Source of the DNA: Mesostigma viride
Taxonomy: Eukaryota; Streptophyta; Mesostigmatophyceae; Mesostigmatales; Mesostigmataceae
Length of the DNA: 64,000 nt
Direction of reading: 5' to 3'
NCBI GenBank assembly: GCA_009746045.1
Contig: RPFO01000299.1
Coordinates: 1,327,807 to 1,391,806, forward strand
Part shown: in pieces, positions 1 through 9,850 of the stretch
How the letters are laid out: each line of letters begins with the position of its first letter
How positions within the stretch are numbered: the stretch's first letter is position 1
Program-made: the position numbers and the translations under genes
The notes under the pieces: generated by a model
The model's database searches: none
What the model was told of the DNA's origin: nothing
What the model saw: the letters and a program-made list of their open reading frames with translations, nothing else

Positions 1-900
1 CTTTTCCGGCGCACGTCGCTGGCCGGACCTTGTTACAGCGCCAGAATCATTGTTAACATTGTTGTCAGTGTTTTTGCTAACGTACCGGAACCGGTAATTC
101 TCCGGTAAATACCGGTGCCCCCCCGGCCGACCGGTAAGCCCCCCCCGGCCGACCGGTATGCTATATGCCAAGCAGGAACCCCCCCCCGGCCGACCGGTAT
201 GCTATATGCCAAGCAGGAACCCCCCCCCGTTCGACCGGTATGCTGTGTTCAGAGCAGGAAACCCCCCCCGTTCGACCGGTATAAGCCATTGTGACCTGTC
301 CGGGCTGCCCTGGTCGACCTGGAAGCTTTAAATGCCGGCCGGGGTTCCCCGGTTTCCCCGTCAGACAGAACCGGTACTTATATACTGACTATAACACAAT
401 ATCAATTTCTATTAGTAAAGGTTGACTATTCCCGGCATTTACAAAAAGTTTGCACATTGCTGCCATGCTAACACCTCCACGAAATGTAAACGCCGACACA
501 GCAGAGCCCTGCTGAATGCCCAACAAAAACCAGGGCGCAAGGGAATGAAATCTCGCGATGGTCCGATCGCAGCTAGAACATACCTTACTGATCAACATAA
601 AATAGTAGTGCCTGACCCTCAGATGCAGTATTTAAAAAAAAATCATGGGCAACGGCTCGTCAAGGCTATAGGCGATTTTGCACAAACATCAACATTGCTT
701 GCTCGCGACATCAGCTGGCGTTCATCAGCTGGCGTTCATGTTGCCCACTTAAAATACCGGTGTGAGCTTGACCAGCACAAATGTTGTTGCTGTTGTTGTT
801 GTTGTTGTTGCCAAGCAATGGGCAGCAGAGATTTGTAGACTGTTGTTGGACGTACTACAGTACAGTACCAACCCGCGGTAACGCAACTAGTTACGCAACT
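1..900. repeat. Left terminal/subterminal repeat of candidate 22-kb element
   Basis: This stretch has no convincing gene. It opens with CCGGTA-rich sequence and holds a run of near-identical units of about 45-55 bp at 115-290, each made of a C7-C9 run plus a GACCGGTA core. A GTT microsatellite lies at 782-813. The 15-mer at 66-80 (CAGTGTTTTTGCTAA) recurs in inverted orientation at 22364-22378. Weaker inverted similarity runs outward from it (a TTGTT...GCGCC block) and inward (CCGGTAATT...CCGGTAA). A perfect 38-bp inverted match joins 862-899 to 21171-21208. I read the two regions as terminal inverted repeats of one large element. The true left edge may lie before base 1. Confidence 0.5.
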
Positions 901-1700
901 AATCAAAAAAAATTAAATGACGTATTTATATGAAGGAAGTGTAGGGCTATCCAACGCCACCTTCCGTTGCGTAAAAGCTTATGTCTACAGAAAGATACGG
1001 GGTCAGGAAGAATCGCCATAGCCAGTTCCGCAAGTGGCACTCACCGATTTTGCGGTTCCGCAACGAGGGAGAAACGGGGAGAAACGCAACAAACATGGGG
1101 TACCCTCGATGTAGGGGCCAATAATGAACTGACGCGTTGCGGTTAAAAAGGATGCGGCGGAAGTCAGAAGTCTGAAATTCGATCCTCAGTTATTTACGTC
1201 TGGCTTCCTCGTATTTACGAAAGGTGCGTAAGGGCTGCCACCGGTACGTACAGCCGCCATGCCATATCGACGTGTTAAAATTTGGCATATATACACGCCA
1301 AAATTAATTTTGCCCGACAGGCTCATGAAATATAATGTGTTCGCTTGGACTGTTTATATGTACTGAAAGCATAGCATCATTGACGATGGCTTGTGCGAAA
1401 TTCGCACATTATGTAAAGTATAAATCGTGGACGTGCATAACGTGTACCAAAAAATGTGGACGCGGTGTATGTCATTCATCGTGAACGTGTACCCTCGTCC
1501 GGCGCACGCATTACATACACGTGTACGTAAGACAGGACAACAGCTATCTATGTATGAACTATCTCCTTATCTTAGCTTCTAATTTAATTTATAGAAGTGG
1601 GGATAAACAGTATGCAGCGCATGCCTTTCACGTACTTAAATACATGTCTACCCTTATGTAGGCGCTCTTATCTGACACTTTTCCGCATAATATGATAACT
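901..1700. other. Non-coding subterminal DNA
   Basis: I see no gene here. The sequence has several GTTGCG/CGCAAC motifs (around 962, 1062, 1090 and 1132) resembling those in the inverted repeat at 862-899 and in the opposite subterminal region near 21127 and 21428. The remainder is unstructured and moderately AT-rich. Confidence 0.4.
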
Positions 1701-1705
1701 GCCTG

Positions 1706-1880
1706 TACATGTAAGTGGGTGCACACGGGTGTACACTCCGGGTGTACACGGGTGTACACGCCGGGTGCACTTCGGTCTACTGCCACACGCTAAGGCGCTT
1801 TTGTATGCACTGTATGTGGTGGCGTGATCCACAACGTCGTTGTGGGTCACGCTACACTTCGGCCCACCGCCACGCTTAAG
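1706..1880 (-). repeat. Palindromic intergenic module, copy A
   Basis: Read on the minus strand, this copy has a conserved spacer, a 31-bp palindrome at 1822-1852 (arms GCGTGATCCACAACG and its near-perfect inverse around one central base) and then a short array of GTGTACAC-type palindromes. The module recurs at 6073-6480, 14056-14375 and 18297-18456 and nowhere else in the window. It is inverted relative to copy B, so A and B bracket the kinase gene. Its function is unknown. A terminator, insulator or recombinase-binding site are all possible. Confidence 0.7.
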
Positions 1881-1881
1881 G

Positions 1882-2000
1882 CTCCGTGACTCCGCGACGC
1901 GTCGAGCACGAGTTTAATTATATAATTCATTAATGTATTCCAGCAGCAAATTAATTAATTAAATAAACTCGTGCTCGCGTCGCGGAGTCACGGAGCACGT
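1882..2000. repeat. Two LINE/SINE 3'-tail motifs facing each other
   Basis: A CTCCGTGACTCC...GAGCACGAG motif at 1882-1914 meets its inverse at 1966-2000 across an AT-rich loop of TTAATT repeats. Together they form an inverted repeat with arms of about 33 bp. The same hairpin-plus-(TTAA)n motif ends the LINE at 56.5 kb and the SINE copies at 53.2 and 54.85 kb. This is therefore probably two tail-to-tail retroposon ends. Confidence 0.55.
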
Positions 2001-2395
2001 GTCTATTAATTAATTAATTAATGTGCACAACAGTTCGTAATTCATTAACTAGCTTATTAATTAATTGGCGTGTCACGAGTTGAATACAAAATTTAAACTG
2101 ATGAATTGGCGTCTCCGCATGTGCAGAGGACATGCATGGGGGTGCTAGTCCTCTTTAAGTGATTTGGAAAAAAGATGATGGACATGGCCAAGCGGGCCCA
2201 TGGTCATGAATTTATTGATTAATTAATAGACACGTGACTGTGCAGGTCATAGAGGCCAACAAGCCCCATGCAGTGGGGAAGGAACGTGTTTTCACACGAG
2301 GGCGGCATGCCAACCAAGACCCCTAGGGTCGCGACCATCACAAAGAGAACATAGAACTGTTTTGTAGATAGCTTTGACCGGTAGGATTGCGTGCA

Positions 2396-2812
2396 CCCCT
2401 CCCTCCCTCCCTCCCTCCCTCCCTCCTCCCTCCCTCCCTCCTCCCTCCCTCCCTCCCTCCCTCCTCCCTCCCTCCCTCCTCCCTCCCCCTCCCTCCCTCC
2501 CTCCCTCCCTCCCTCCCTCCCTCCCTCCCTCCCTCCCTCCCTCCCTCCCTCCCTCCCTCCCTCCCTCCCTCCCTCCCTCCCTCCATCCCTCCCTCCCTCC
2601 CTCCATCCCTCCCTCCCTCCCTCCATCCTAAACCCTAAACCCTCCCTCCCTCCCTCCCTCCCTCCCTCCCTCCCTCCCTCCCTCCCTCCCTCCCTCCATC
2701 CAGCCTAAACCCTCCCTCCCTCCCTCCCTCCATCCATCCATGGGGGTTAATGCTCCGTGATGTCCCAGTGGAAGCACGAGTTTAATTATATAATTAATTA
2801 ATGTGCACATGT
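2396..2812 (+). repeat. (CCCT)n tract with telomere-like inserts and LINE 3' tail
   Basis: About 340 bp of almost pure CCCT repeat with CCAT variants. It is interrupted at 2628-2643 and 2704-2713 by CCCTAAACCCTAAA-type sequence, matching the plant/algal telomere unit. It is followed at 2745-2812 by GGGGGTTAATGCTCC..., a hairpin and AT-rich (AATT)n sequence like the 3' end of the LINE at 56.5 kb. Open frames through the tract (Pro-Ser or Gly-Arg-Glu repeats) are artefacts of the repeat. Confidence 0.85.
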
Positions 2813-2988
2813 GTGTGCATGGGCAAAAGCTGGCTAACTCAATCAAAAGACGTGATAATAATTTAGTACTTAATAAGTTAATTAATAAGACATGTGCACC
2901 GTGTGTACAACAGGCATCAGTAATCACCGATAAGTAAACCAAGGCAACCACGATGTTAGATCATGGATCCAAGTCGACAAAGCTGCTG

Positions 2989-4188
2989 TCACGGTATCCT
3001 ACATGTCCTAACCCCTGACACGCGGGAGGGGCACCGTGTTCCGTGGTGTCCCTGGAGCGTTCTCTGGGCAAGGCCTGGAAACAAAAGGCCGAGCATTGCG
3101 AAACAACTCCTCCACTTCAGACATCGTGGGTAGCGGGAAAGCAAGGGGCCCAACCTTTTGGTGTGGTAATAGACATTGTGACACAAGTTAAATAGCCCTG
3201 AATCCACAGAATTCACGAAGAGAGCGCGGCCCTTATGCCGAAACAAGGATACCACCATTACAAGGAAGGAGTACACATCATGGTCTCGCTGCGCTGTCAC
3301 CACCCCTCCTGTCATGCCGGGCTGGTCCACTGTTGCGGGATGCCACCGAGGCTGACGATCCTTACCAGCCTGATGCGTGAAAATCCGTTCCCCCCCTCTT
3401 GTCGCCAGGCCGAGATCTGCAATACGGATTATCGGATGTGCACTTCCTGGCGCCATGGTGTATAGAAAATTATCGAGCTTGACGTCATTGTGTATAATGT
3501 TAACGGCGTGCAAGCCAGCCAATGCCTTTGCACAGTCTGCAAGGACGCTGGGTGAGCAAACTTCGAAAACACGCTGATTTTCCGGGGCATCACGGGCAGC
3601 ATGCAAGTCACCACTCATTCTCTCCATGACAATACCACCTACTTCACCGCACGTGGACCAGAGCCCTTCTACTGTAGGGCAGACCTGCGGGCCAGCTATA
3701 GACATGAAACCGGCCTCCTTGGCCACTGCCACAACGGCGGTTATAACAGCCTCCTGGTAGTTCACCAGCAGCGTGTCTCGTCGAAGGCTTGCCAGCTTTA
3801 CCACTAGCGTAGCCTCGCCACCTGGTGCACTCGAGCTAGCAGGGATAGCGTATAACGTGCCATGAGCACCTTTTCCTATCCGGTCACCGGACAATTTCAC
3901 TGCGATGACATGCGTCAACTTGCTAGCGCTGTGAGAAACCTTTTGATCATAATTCGTCAGCCGCTGCAATGCAATGCTCCAATCCGACGGTGCATTGGTT
4001 TGCAGCTCAACGTCCCTGCGAGCGTGCGAGTCCGCGGCGTTGAACACACGCGACACCCTATGCAAAGCGGTGCATGTACGCAGTCTGTAAGTCCGTGAAT
4101 TAAAAGCCTGTCTCGCCCTTAATGCCGACAGGGTTCCCGGCGACAGGTCCTGTCTGTTGGTCGACATTTTTCTTTTGCAGCTGGCCAT
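2989..4188 (-). CDS. Serine/threonine-type protein kinase
   Basis: An intronless frame of 399 codons starting at ATG 4186-4188. The kinase core is visible: glycine-rich loop GKGAHG at residues 105-110, VVKLA with the ATP-binding lysine at 131, catalytic loop IIHNDVKLDN with the proton-acceptor Asp at 235, metal-binding DLG (in place of DFG) at 258-260, and DVYSF at 304-308. The family transfers phosphate from ATP to protein. The substrate is unknown. HND in place of HRD and the long basic N-terminus suggest a divergent group. The last about 60 residues look out of frame: another frame after about 3160 reads a more protein-like ...FPLPTMSEVEELF..., so a late frameshift or small intron is possible. 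It lies between inverted modules A and B, with TGACG-rich palindromic repeats just upstream, so it is probably element cargo. Confidence 0.75.
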   Translation of the reverse strand: MASCKRKMSTNRQDLSPGTLSALRARQAFNSRTYRLRTCTALHRVSRVFNAADSHARRDVELQTNAPSDWSIALQRLTNYDQKVSHSASKLTHVIAVKLSGDRIGKGAHGTLYAIPASSSAPGGEATLVVKLASLRRDTLLVNYQEAVITAVVAVAKEAGFMSIAGPQVCPTVEGLWSTCGEVGGIVMERMSGDLHAARDAPENQRVFEVCSPSVLADCAKALAGLHAVNIIHNDVKLDNFLYTMAPGSAHPIIRIADLGLATRGGERIFTHQAGKDRQPRWHPATVDQPGMTGGVVTAQRDHDVYSFLVMVVSLFRHKGRALFVNSVDSGLFNLCHNVYYHTKRLGPLLSRYPRCLKWRSCFAMLGLLFPGLAQRTLQGHHGTRCPSRVSGVRTCRIP

Positions 4189-4284
4189 TGTAGGTAGGTA
4201 TGAATGATCTCGATGCTGTCAATTACGATGATACACGAGGTAGTCTATACCTAGGATCGAGAGCTTCTTCTTGTATGGCAATGC

Positions 4285-4700
4285 CGGCTGGGCGATGACG
4301 GTGACGGCCGTCACCGTCATCGCCCTCGACGGGCGTGATGAAAAGTACCTGGTTGATAGGCGGCAGCTATTCACAATATAGGCCGTTTTTTATTACTCCG
4401 AATAAAGAGTTAAGAGGTTGGCCCTCGGCAGGGCGATGACGGGGCGCTGACGGGGCGATGACGGGGCGATGACGGGGCGTTCACGCGCGTGATGAATACA
4501 ACCTGTTTGATAGGCAGCGGCTATTGGTAATATACTTTGTTGATTAAGAGAAGAGTTTAGATGTTGGCCCGTCGAGGGCGATGACGGTGACGAGCGTCAC
4601 CGTCATCGCCCTCGACGGGCGTGATGAAAAGCCCATGTTTTATATGCGGTAGCTATTGGTAGTCCGTAGTATATAGGTCGTTGACTATCACTCCGAATAA
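4285..4700. promoter_or_regulatory. About 140-bp tandem repeats with TGACG palindromes, upstream of kinase
   Basis: Three consecutive units start near 4293, 4432 and 4578. Each has a GATGACGG-rich core followed by a GTGATGAA...GGCAGC(G)GCTATT segment and a TAAATAGTTAA-like end. The first core (4293-4324) is a perfect 32-bp palindrome. The third (4577-4612) has 17-bp arms around AG. The middle core is degenerate. TGACG/CGTCA is the known binding core of bZIP factors. The position, directly 5' of the kinase start at 4188, suggests a promoter element, but a replication or transposase-binding role is equally open. Confidence 0.55.
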
Positions 4701-6072
4701 ATAGTTAACAGGTTAACCCACAACAGGTACTCCGTCAAGTGTATCCATTTGGATACACTTGCACCCCCCGCCACGTGGCAAAATATTACGCGAGCGCCGC
4801 GCCATCGGGTACGGATGTAAGTGGTCAGGCAACTCGGGACAGACCCAATGTGAACGTAAATGCATAGGTTGGTGGGATAATTGCGCCATAGCCACCTAAA
4901 TACCACGTTGCCAGGCTGTGCATCACGTGACTTTTGCTAACATTTTTGACCGTTGCGCGCGCGCATAGCGAGATATGGCTGTCAACGTGCCATTTGGTGG
5001 AAATTTTGGGTTCCGCAGCTTGAAATGGGTCAGATGATGACCCCTGAACGATGATGCATTATGTTGATTCGTAAAGAATTATCAGATTCACGGAACTGTG
5101 AAAATACGCAGTGGTTATTATCTCTGTCTTGGTCGCCACCATCAGACGAGACGTCCCGTTTGGTATCGTCGGTTTCTTTTTGGTTTCTTGGTAGCTTCTT
5201 TCCGCCTGGGCCTTACATTGTTTTACGGAAGTCCGCTGCGCACCATCTGCTGGGAACGTCGACGCGTTAGACGTCATCTTTGCATAGATAAATCAACATG
5301 GTTATCATGACGGATGCATGGATAGAGCGGCTATGGCTGCCTGTGCCACTAGCATCAGTATCCGGGACGTGTGAGCATGTCGGCCAGCGGAACCCGGCTA
5401 GGTCGTGATCGAGGCAGGTACGGCGATTCGTTTTCGTGTTGGTTGCATGGAAACTCGTACGTTCATACATGTCTGATGGTGGATATATTAGTGGTAATTG
5501 CAACTGCCTTCCATGCCTGCTCAAGGAGGGGTATTAGCCATTATGTTGCACAGTTTGTGGCATTTCTTGGGGGGATACCGTTCAGTGAGTGTCAGGTGGC
5601 TTCATATTTGTATTCCAGCATATTTGGCAGTCTATTGTGGTCAATTATATTGCATCATTGTATGGCATGGCATAGTTGGCTGTTTGTGCGCGCGCAAGCC
5701 ACACACGTAAACGCGGGCATGGTATGGGTCAAATGGGCTATCCGGGTAGTTTGACCAAAGGAAAGCACCATTGGACTATCCAACTAAATTGTCCAATGTT
5801 GGGTTTGAGGTTTCTGACCCTCCCCAGAGTAGAAGGGGGGGGGGTATAGTTTTTCTTGGCACAAAATGATCGTCTTTTGGCTCACTTTGACTGAAGGTAT
5901 CATCCAAAGTACTCATCAGACTCATGATATTATTGCATATTATGAAAGCCCTTGAAGTGTAGATACTCCTAGCATCTTGGTTGGGGGTATTTGGAGTTGT
6001 GGTCTATGAGTTATGATTTTTGGCAATTTTAGGGGTCTGAAAGTGCCAAAAATGGCCTGACGGAGTATGGGT
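4701..6072. other. Intergenic, no supported gene
   Basis: No frame here has recognisable domains. A 127-codon plus-strand frame at 5371-5754 is hydrophobic, but it has no neighbours, splice signals or homology that I recognise. A G9 run lies near 5837. I see nothing else structured. Confidence 0.4.
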
Positions 6073-6480
6073 TAAGTGTCGGCGCTAGCATACTGTACAT
6101 ACATATGTTATGTAGTGGCGTGATCCACAACGTCGTTGTGGGTCACGCTACACTTCGGCCCACCGCCACGCTCAAGTGTCGGCGCTTGCATACTGTACAT
6201 ATGTTATGTAGTGGCGTGATCCACAACGTCGTTGTGGGTCACGCCACTACATACAGTGCATACAGTGCCTTAGCGTGTGGCAGTAGACCGAAGTGCACCC
6301 GGCGTGTACACCCGTGTACACCCGGAGTGTACACCCGTGTGCACCCACTTCGTTGTGGGTCACGCCACTACATACAGTGCATACAGTGCCTTAGCGTGTG
6401 GCAGTAGACCGAAGTGCACCCGGCGTGTACACCCGTGTACACCCGGAGTGTACACCCGTGTGCACCCACTTACACTTGTA
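6073..6480 (+). repeat. Palindromic intergenic module, copy B (partly duplicated)
   Basis: Begins with AAGTGTCGGCGCTAG and holds two 31-bp palindromes (6118-6148 and 6214-6244) plus two GTGTACACCCG arrays. The latter half (CATACAGTGC...CACCCACTT) is directly duplicated at about 6235-6352 and 6353-6470. The opening motif recurs inverted at the end of copy D (18440-18456), so copies B and D could be the edges of a 12.4-kb inner unit. Confidence 0.7.
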
Positions 6481-6670
6481 CATGTACAGGCAGTGCCGAG
6501 CGCGGAGCAGCCGACTTTCAGGTGAACCGCCCAAAGCAATTGAACATAATGCATGGAGCGATAATAATATGGAAATAAACTAACACCCATTTCACCGGAA
6601 ATAGTGCATGGAGCGATAACGTACGCCCAAAACCAAAACCTAGAGGAAGCATTTTCGCGCACTGTGTGTT

Positions 6671-6680
6671 GCTATAAAAC
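6671..6680 (+). promoter_or_regulatory. TATA-like box
   Basis: GCTATAAAAC lies 104 bp before the dioxygenase ATG at 6784, after module B. The spacing fits a core promoter with a 5' leader of about 75 bases. Confidence 0.4.
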
Positions 6681-6783
6681 ATCGAATATTTACTGATACT
6701 GAATTCATTATCTACTTAGTCATACCACAAAAAAAAAAATACCACGCGGGTTGTCAGACAGACATACCAGTACCAGCATTGTA

Positions 6784-7751
6784 ATGGCGTCTGTAGAGCC
6801 ACCAGATCCTGCGAAGGAGCTAAATCGCAAACTCAATGCCAACGCCCGGCGAGCTACGTACGTGGCTAAGCGGATTAAAGAAATGGGCAAAGACGCCTGG
6901 CTGGAGCAGCGCAGAGAAGCCCGGAAGAAGGAGTACGCAGCAGAATCGGCTGCTGTGAAGGCCGAGGAGCCGTGGGCAGTAGCGAAGCGGGATTGCGATA
7001 ACGCCCAGCGGCGCTTCTTGTACCGCAACAAAGAAGTGGTGGAGACGCTGTGCAGGCAACGAGCCGCCTTGTCACCCATGGATTCGGTTGCGCATGAGGC
7101 CCAAATTGCTCTTGGGACGAGCGGCTTATTTAGGACATCAGGTCTTGTGATGCCATCAGAACTGGCCCTGCTTCGTGAAATGTCTCAGCCTGGAAATACG
7201 GTCTATGAGCCGATCTTCAACGCGGTAACTTACAACAAGAAAACTCGCGCATTCGTGACAAATTCTGGTGACAAGCACCGATGGATGGGCTTCGTGCCCT
7301 TCGAGCAGGGTGACCCGGCGCGTAGGATCGCAAATCGTCTGGTGCGTGTCCTGATGGGCCCGGACGGCAAGCATTTCCCAGTGAAGGGCTACTTTCTGTG
7401 GAGCAAGGCGGGATGCAAAGAGCAGCCCGCCCATTCGGACTACACGCGATACCCGGGAGCATGGGATGTGAACTACCCCGTGTCGGTCATAGTGGCCCCC
7501 TTCGCTGGCACATCGTTTGTGTACTGGGAGAACAGTATACTGTACCTGGCCTGGACAACATGAGCTCCCGCCCTGACGTCAAGAAGAAGACGTTAGTGTT
7601 GGAGGCCGGCGATGTCTTGGTGTGGCACGGGGCGCTTGTGCACGCGGGAGCGGCGTACAAGGAAAGGGATAACTTTCGTTTTTTCTTCTACGCCCCGGCA
7701 CGCCTTGAGAAGGGGCTCGTGAAGGACGCGGTGAACCCCGTCCTCGTTTAG
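6784..7751 (+). CDS. 2-oxoglutarate/Fe(II) dioxygenase-like protein, one frameshift
   Basis: Start is ATG 6784, the first in-frame ATG after the TATA-like box. The N-terminal third is charged and probably coiled-coil. The C-terminal half fits a double-stranded beta-helix dioxygenase. It has HSD at residues 217-219 (first two Fe ligands), then LEAGDVLVWHGALVHAG with a candidate distal His (codon 7641-7643; 7626-7628 is the alternative) and, ten or so residues on, an Arg (7677-7679) placed to bind 2-oxoglutarate. The frame changes at about 7517-7521, where TTTGTGTAC seems to carry an extra GT; downstream coding continues to TAG 7749-7751. Such enzymes hydroxylate or demethylate nucleic acids, proteins or small molecules. 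The substrate is not predictable. TET/JBP-type dioxygenases carried by KDZ transposons are a precedent for mobile-element cargo. It is either a recent pseudogene or a sequencing slip. Confidence 0.6.
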
Positions 7752-7933
7752 GATTGGCTAGTGTCATGCACTTGTTGTACGGTCCTGGCTGACTGCTACA
7801 TGTCAGAACAATATACAAGCATCCTGCATTGAGTAGGATACAACATTACCTGTCCACACAGTGTTTGGTTGGACACTGATTACACGTGACCTGCTGAGCA
7901 AATAGTGTCCGTGGGCTTTGGTTTTCCTGCTGC

Positions 7934-7946
7934 TGTAATAAATAAA
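7934..7946 (+). terminator. Polyadenylation signal region
   Basis: TGTAA (the usual green-algal poly(A) signal) overlaps two AATAAA hexamers about 185 bp after the dioxygenase stop. The site suits cleavage just before the microsatellite that follows. Confidence 0.4.
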
Positions 7947-7959
7947 GCTTAAGTCCTCG

Positions 7960-9102
7960 TCACTCACTCACTCACTCACACACTCACTCACTCACACACT
8001 CACTCACTCACTCACTCACTCACTCACTCACTCACTCACTCACTCACTCACTCACTCACTCACTCACTCACTCACTCACTCACTCACTCACTCACTCACT
8101 CACTCACTCACTCACTCACTCACTCACTCACTCACTCACTCACTCACTCACTCACTCACTCACTCACTCACTCACTCACTCACTCACTCACTCACTCACT
8201 CACTCACACTCACTCACTCACACACTCACTCACTCACTCACTCACTCACTCACTCACTCACTCACTCACTCACTCACTCACTCACTCACTCACTCACTCA
8301 CTCACTCACTCACTCACTCACTCACTCACTCACTCACTCACTCACTCACTCACTCACTCACTCACTCACTCACTCACTCACTCACTCACTCACTCACTCA
8401 CTCACTCACTCACTCACTCACTCACTCACTCACTCACTCACTCACTCACTCACTCACTCACTCACTCACTCACTCACTCACTCACTCACTCACTCACTCA
8501 CTCACTCACTCACTCACTCACTCACTCACTCACTCACTCACTCACTCACTCACTCACTCACTCACTCACACACTCACTCACTCACTCACTCACTCACTCA
8601 CTCACTCACTCACTCACTCACTCACTCACTCACTCACTCACTCACTCACTCACTCACTCACACACTCACTCACTCACACACTCACTCACTCACTCACTCA
8701 CTCACTCACTCACTCACTCACTCACTCACTCACTCACTCACTCACTCACTCACTCACTCACTCACTCACTCACACACTCACTCACTCACACACTCACTCA
8801 CTCACTCACTCACTCACTCACTCACTCACTCACACACTCACTCACTCACTCACTCACTCACTCACTCACTCACTCACTCACTCACTCACTCACTCACTCA
8901 CTCACTCACTCACACACTCACTCACTCACTCACTCACTCACTCACTCACTCACTCACTCACTCACTCACTCACTCACTCACTCACTCACTCACTCACTCA
9001 CTCACTCACTCACTCACTCACTCACTCACTCACTCACTCACTCACTCACTCACTCACTCACTCACTCACTCACTCACTCACTCACTCACTCACTCACTCA
9101 CT
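7960..9102. repeat. (CACT)n microsatellite, about 1.14 kb
   Basis: An almost pure TCAC/CACT tetranucleotide repeat with scattered CACA interruptions in a few higher-order blocks. It has no coding content. It separates the dioxygenase from the transposase gene's 3' side. Confidence 0.95.
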
Positions 9103-9850
9103 GGGTATTGGGTACCTTAGGCATTCGTATGGCAAGGTAGGGAAACTTGAGTCTGATTTTAGGGTAGTGCAATGTGGTAGTTTGTTTGCTGGGCCACTAA
9201 AACCCCTTGAGTGTGACCTTCATGAATCCAGGGTAGGGTAAGGGTTGGTTAGGGTATTTACATAGTGGTGGGTATTGTAAGGTAGGTCTTGAGCTCCTTG
9301 AGTGTGACCTTCATGAATCCAGGGTAGGGTCAGGGTTGTAACTATAGAGATACTCACTTAAAAGACTGTGACATTCAAGAAACCAGGGTATGGAAATGCG
9401 TGTTGTTTGGGGTTGTTTGACTGGCGTACATTACCATAGTTGTCTAACTTAATAGTGGCACGGGATGATGTTATTGCTACTACTACTATAGTAATACTCC
9501 TAAATTATTGTCATGTGTATAGGGTTTGGGTCTGGTGGTGTGCCCTTTGGCATCCGGGGTGCATGTACATTTACATGAGTGAGCATTTGCATGGTACATT
9601 TGCATGGTGAATGCACTGGACATTTATTAAAAAGGAGGAAATAAACTGAATAGCCGTTGAGTGGAAATGGCTATGGACATGAATCCAAAACCACATTGTT
9701 GGCATTGCAACATGTATGCTGTGCTGCAGCACTATGTTCTGTTTAGGACATCAAACAGCATTACATCAGAATAAGACATCAAAAGTGTGTCATGACAGGA
9801 TCTCTCTCCTCACATTGAGGATAGACAGTTGTACAAGTATGGCACGGGCC
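9103..9850. other. Intergenic, transposase 3' flank
   Basis: AT-rich, GGGTA/TTAGGG-flavoured sequence. A segment of about 35 bp (CCTTGAGTGTGACCTTCATG and what follows) is present twice, near 9208 and 9298, with a degenerate third near 9360. No gene is seen. Confidence 0.5.

Noticed and set aside
2219-2951. Long open frames of Pro-Ser-Leu or Gly-Arg-Glu repeats
   Set aside because: They exist only because the CCCT repeat has no stops in any frame.
5371-5754. Hydrophobic 127-codon plus-strand ORF
   Set aside because: No start context, domain or conservation evidence. Comparable random frames occur on both strands nearby.
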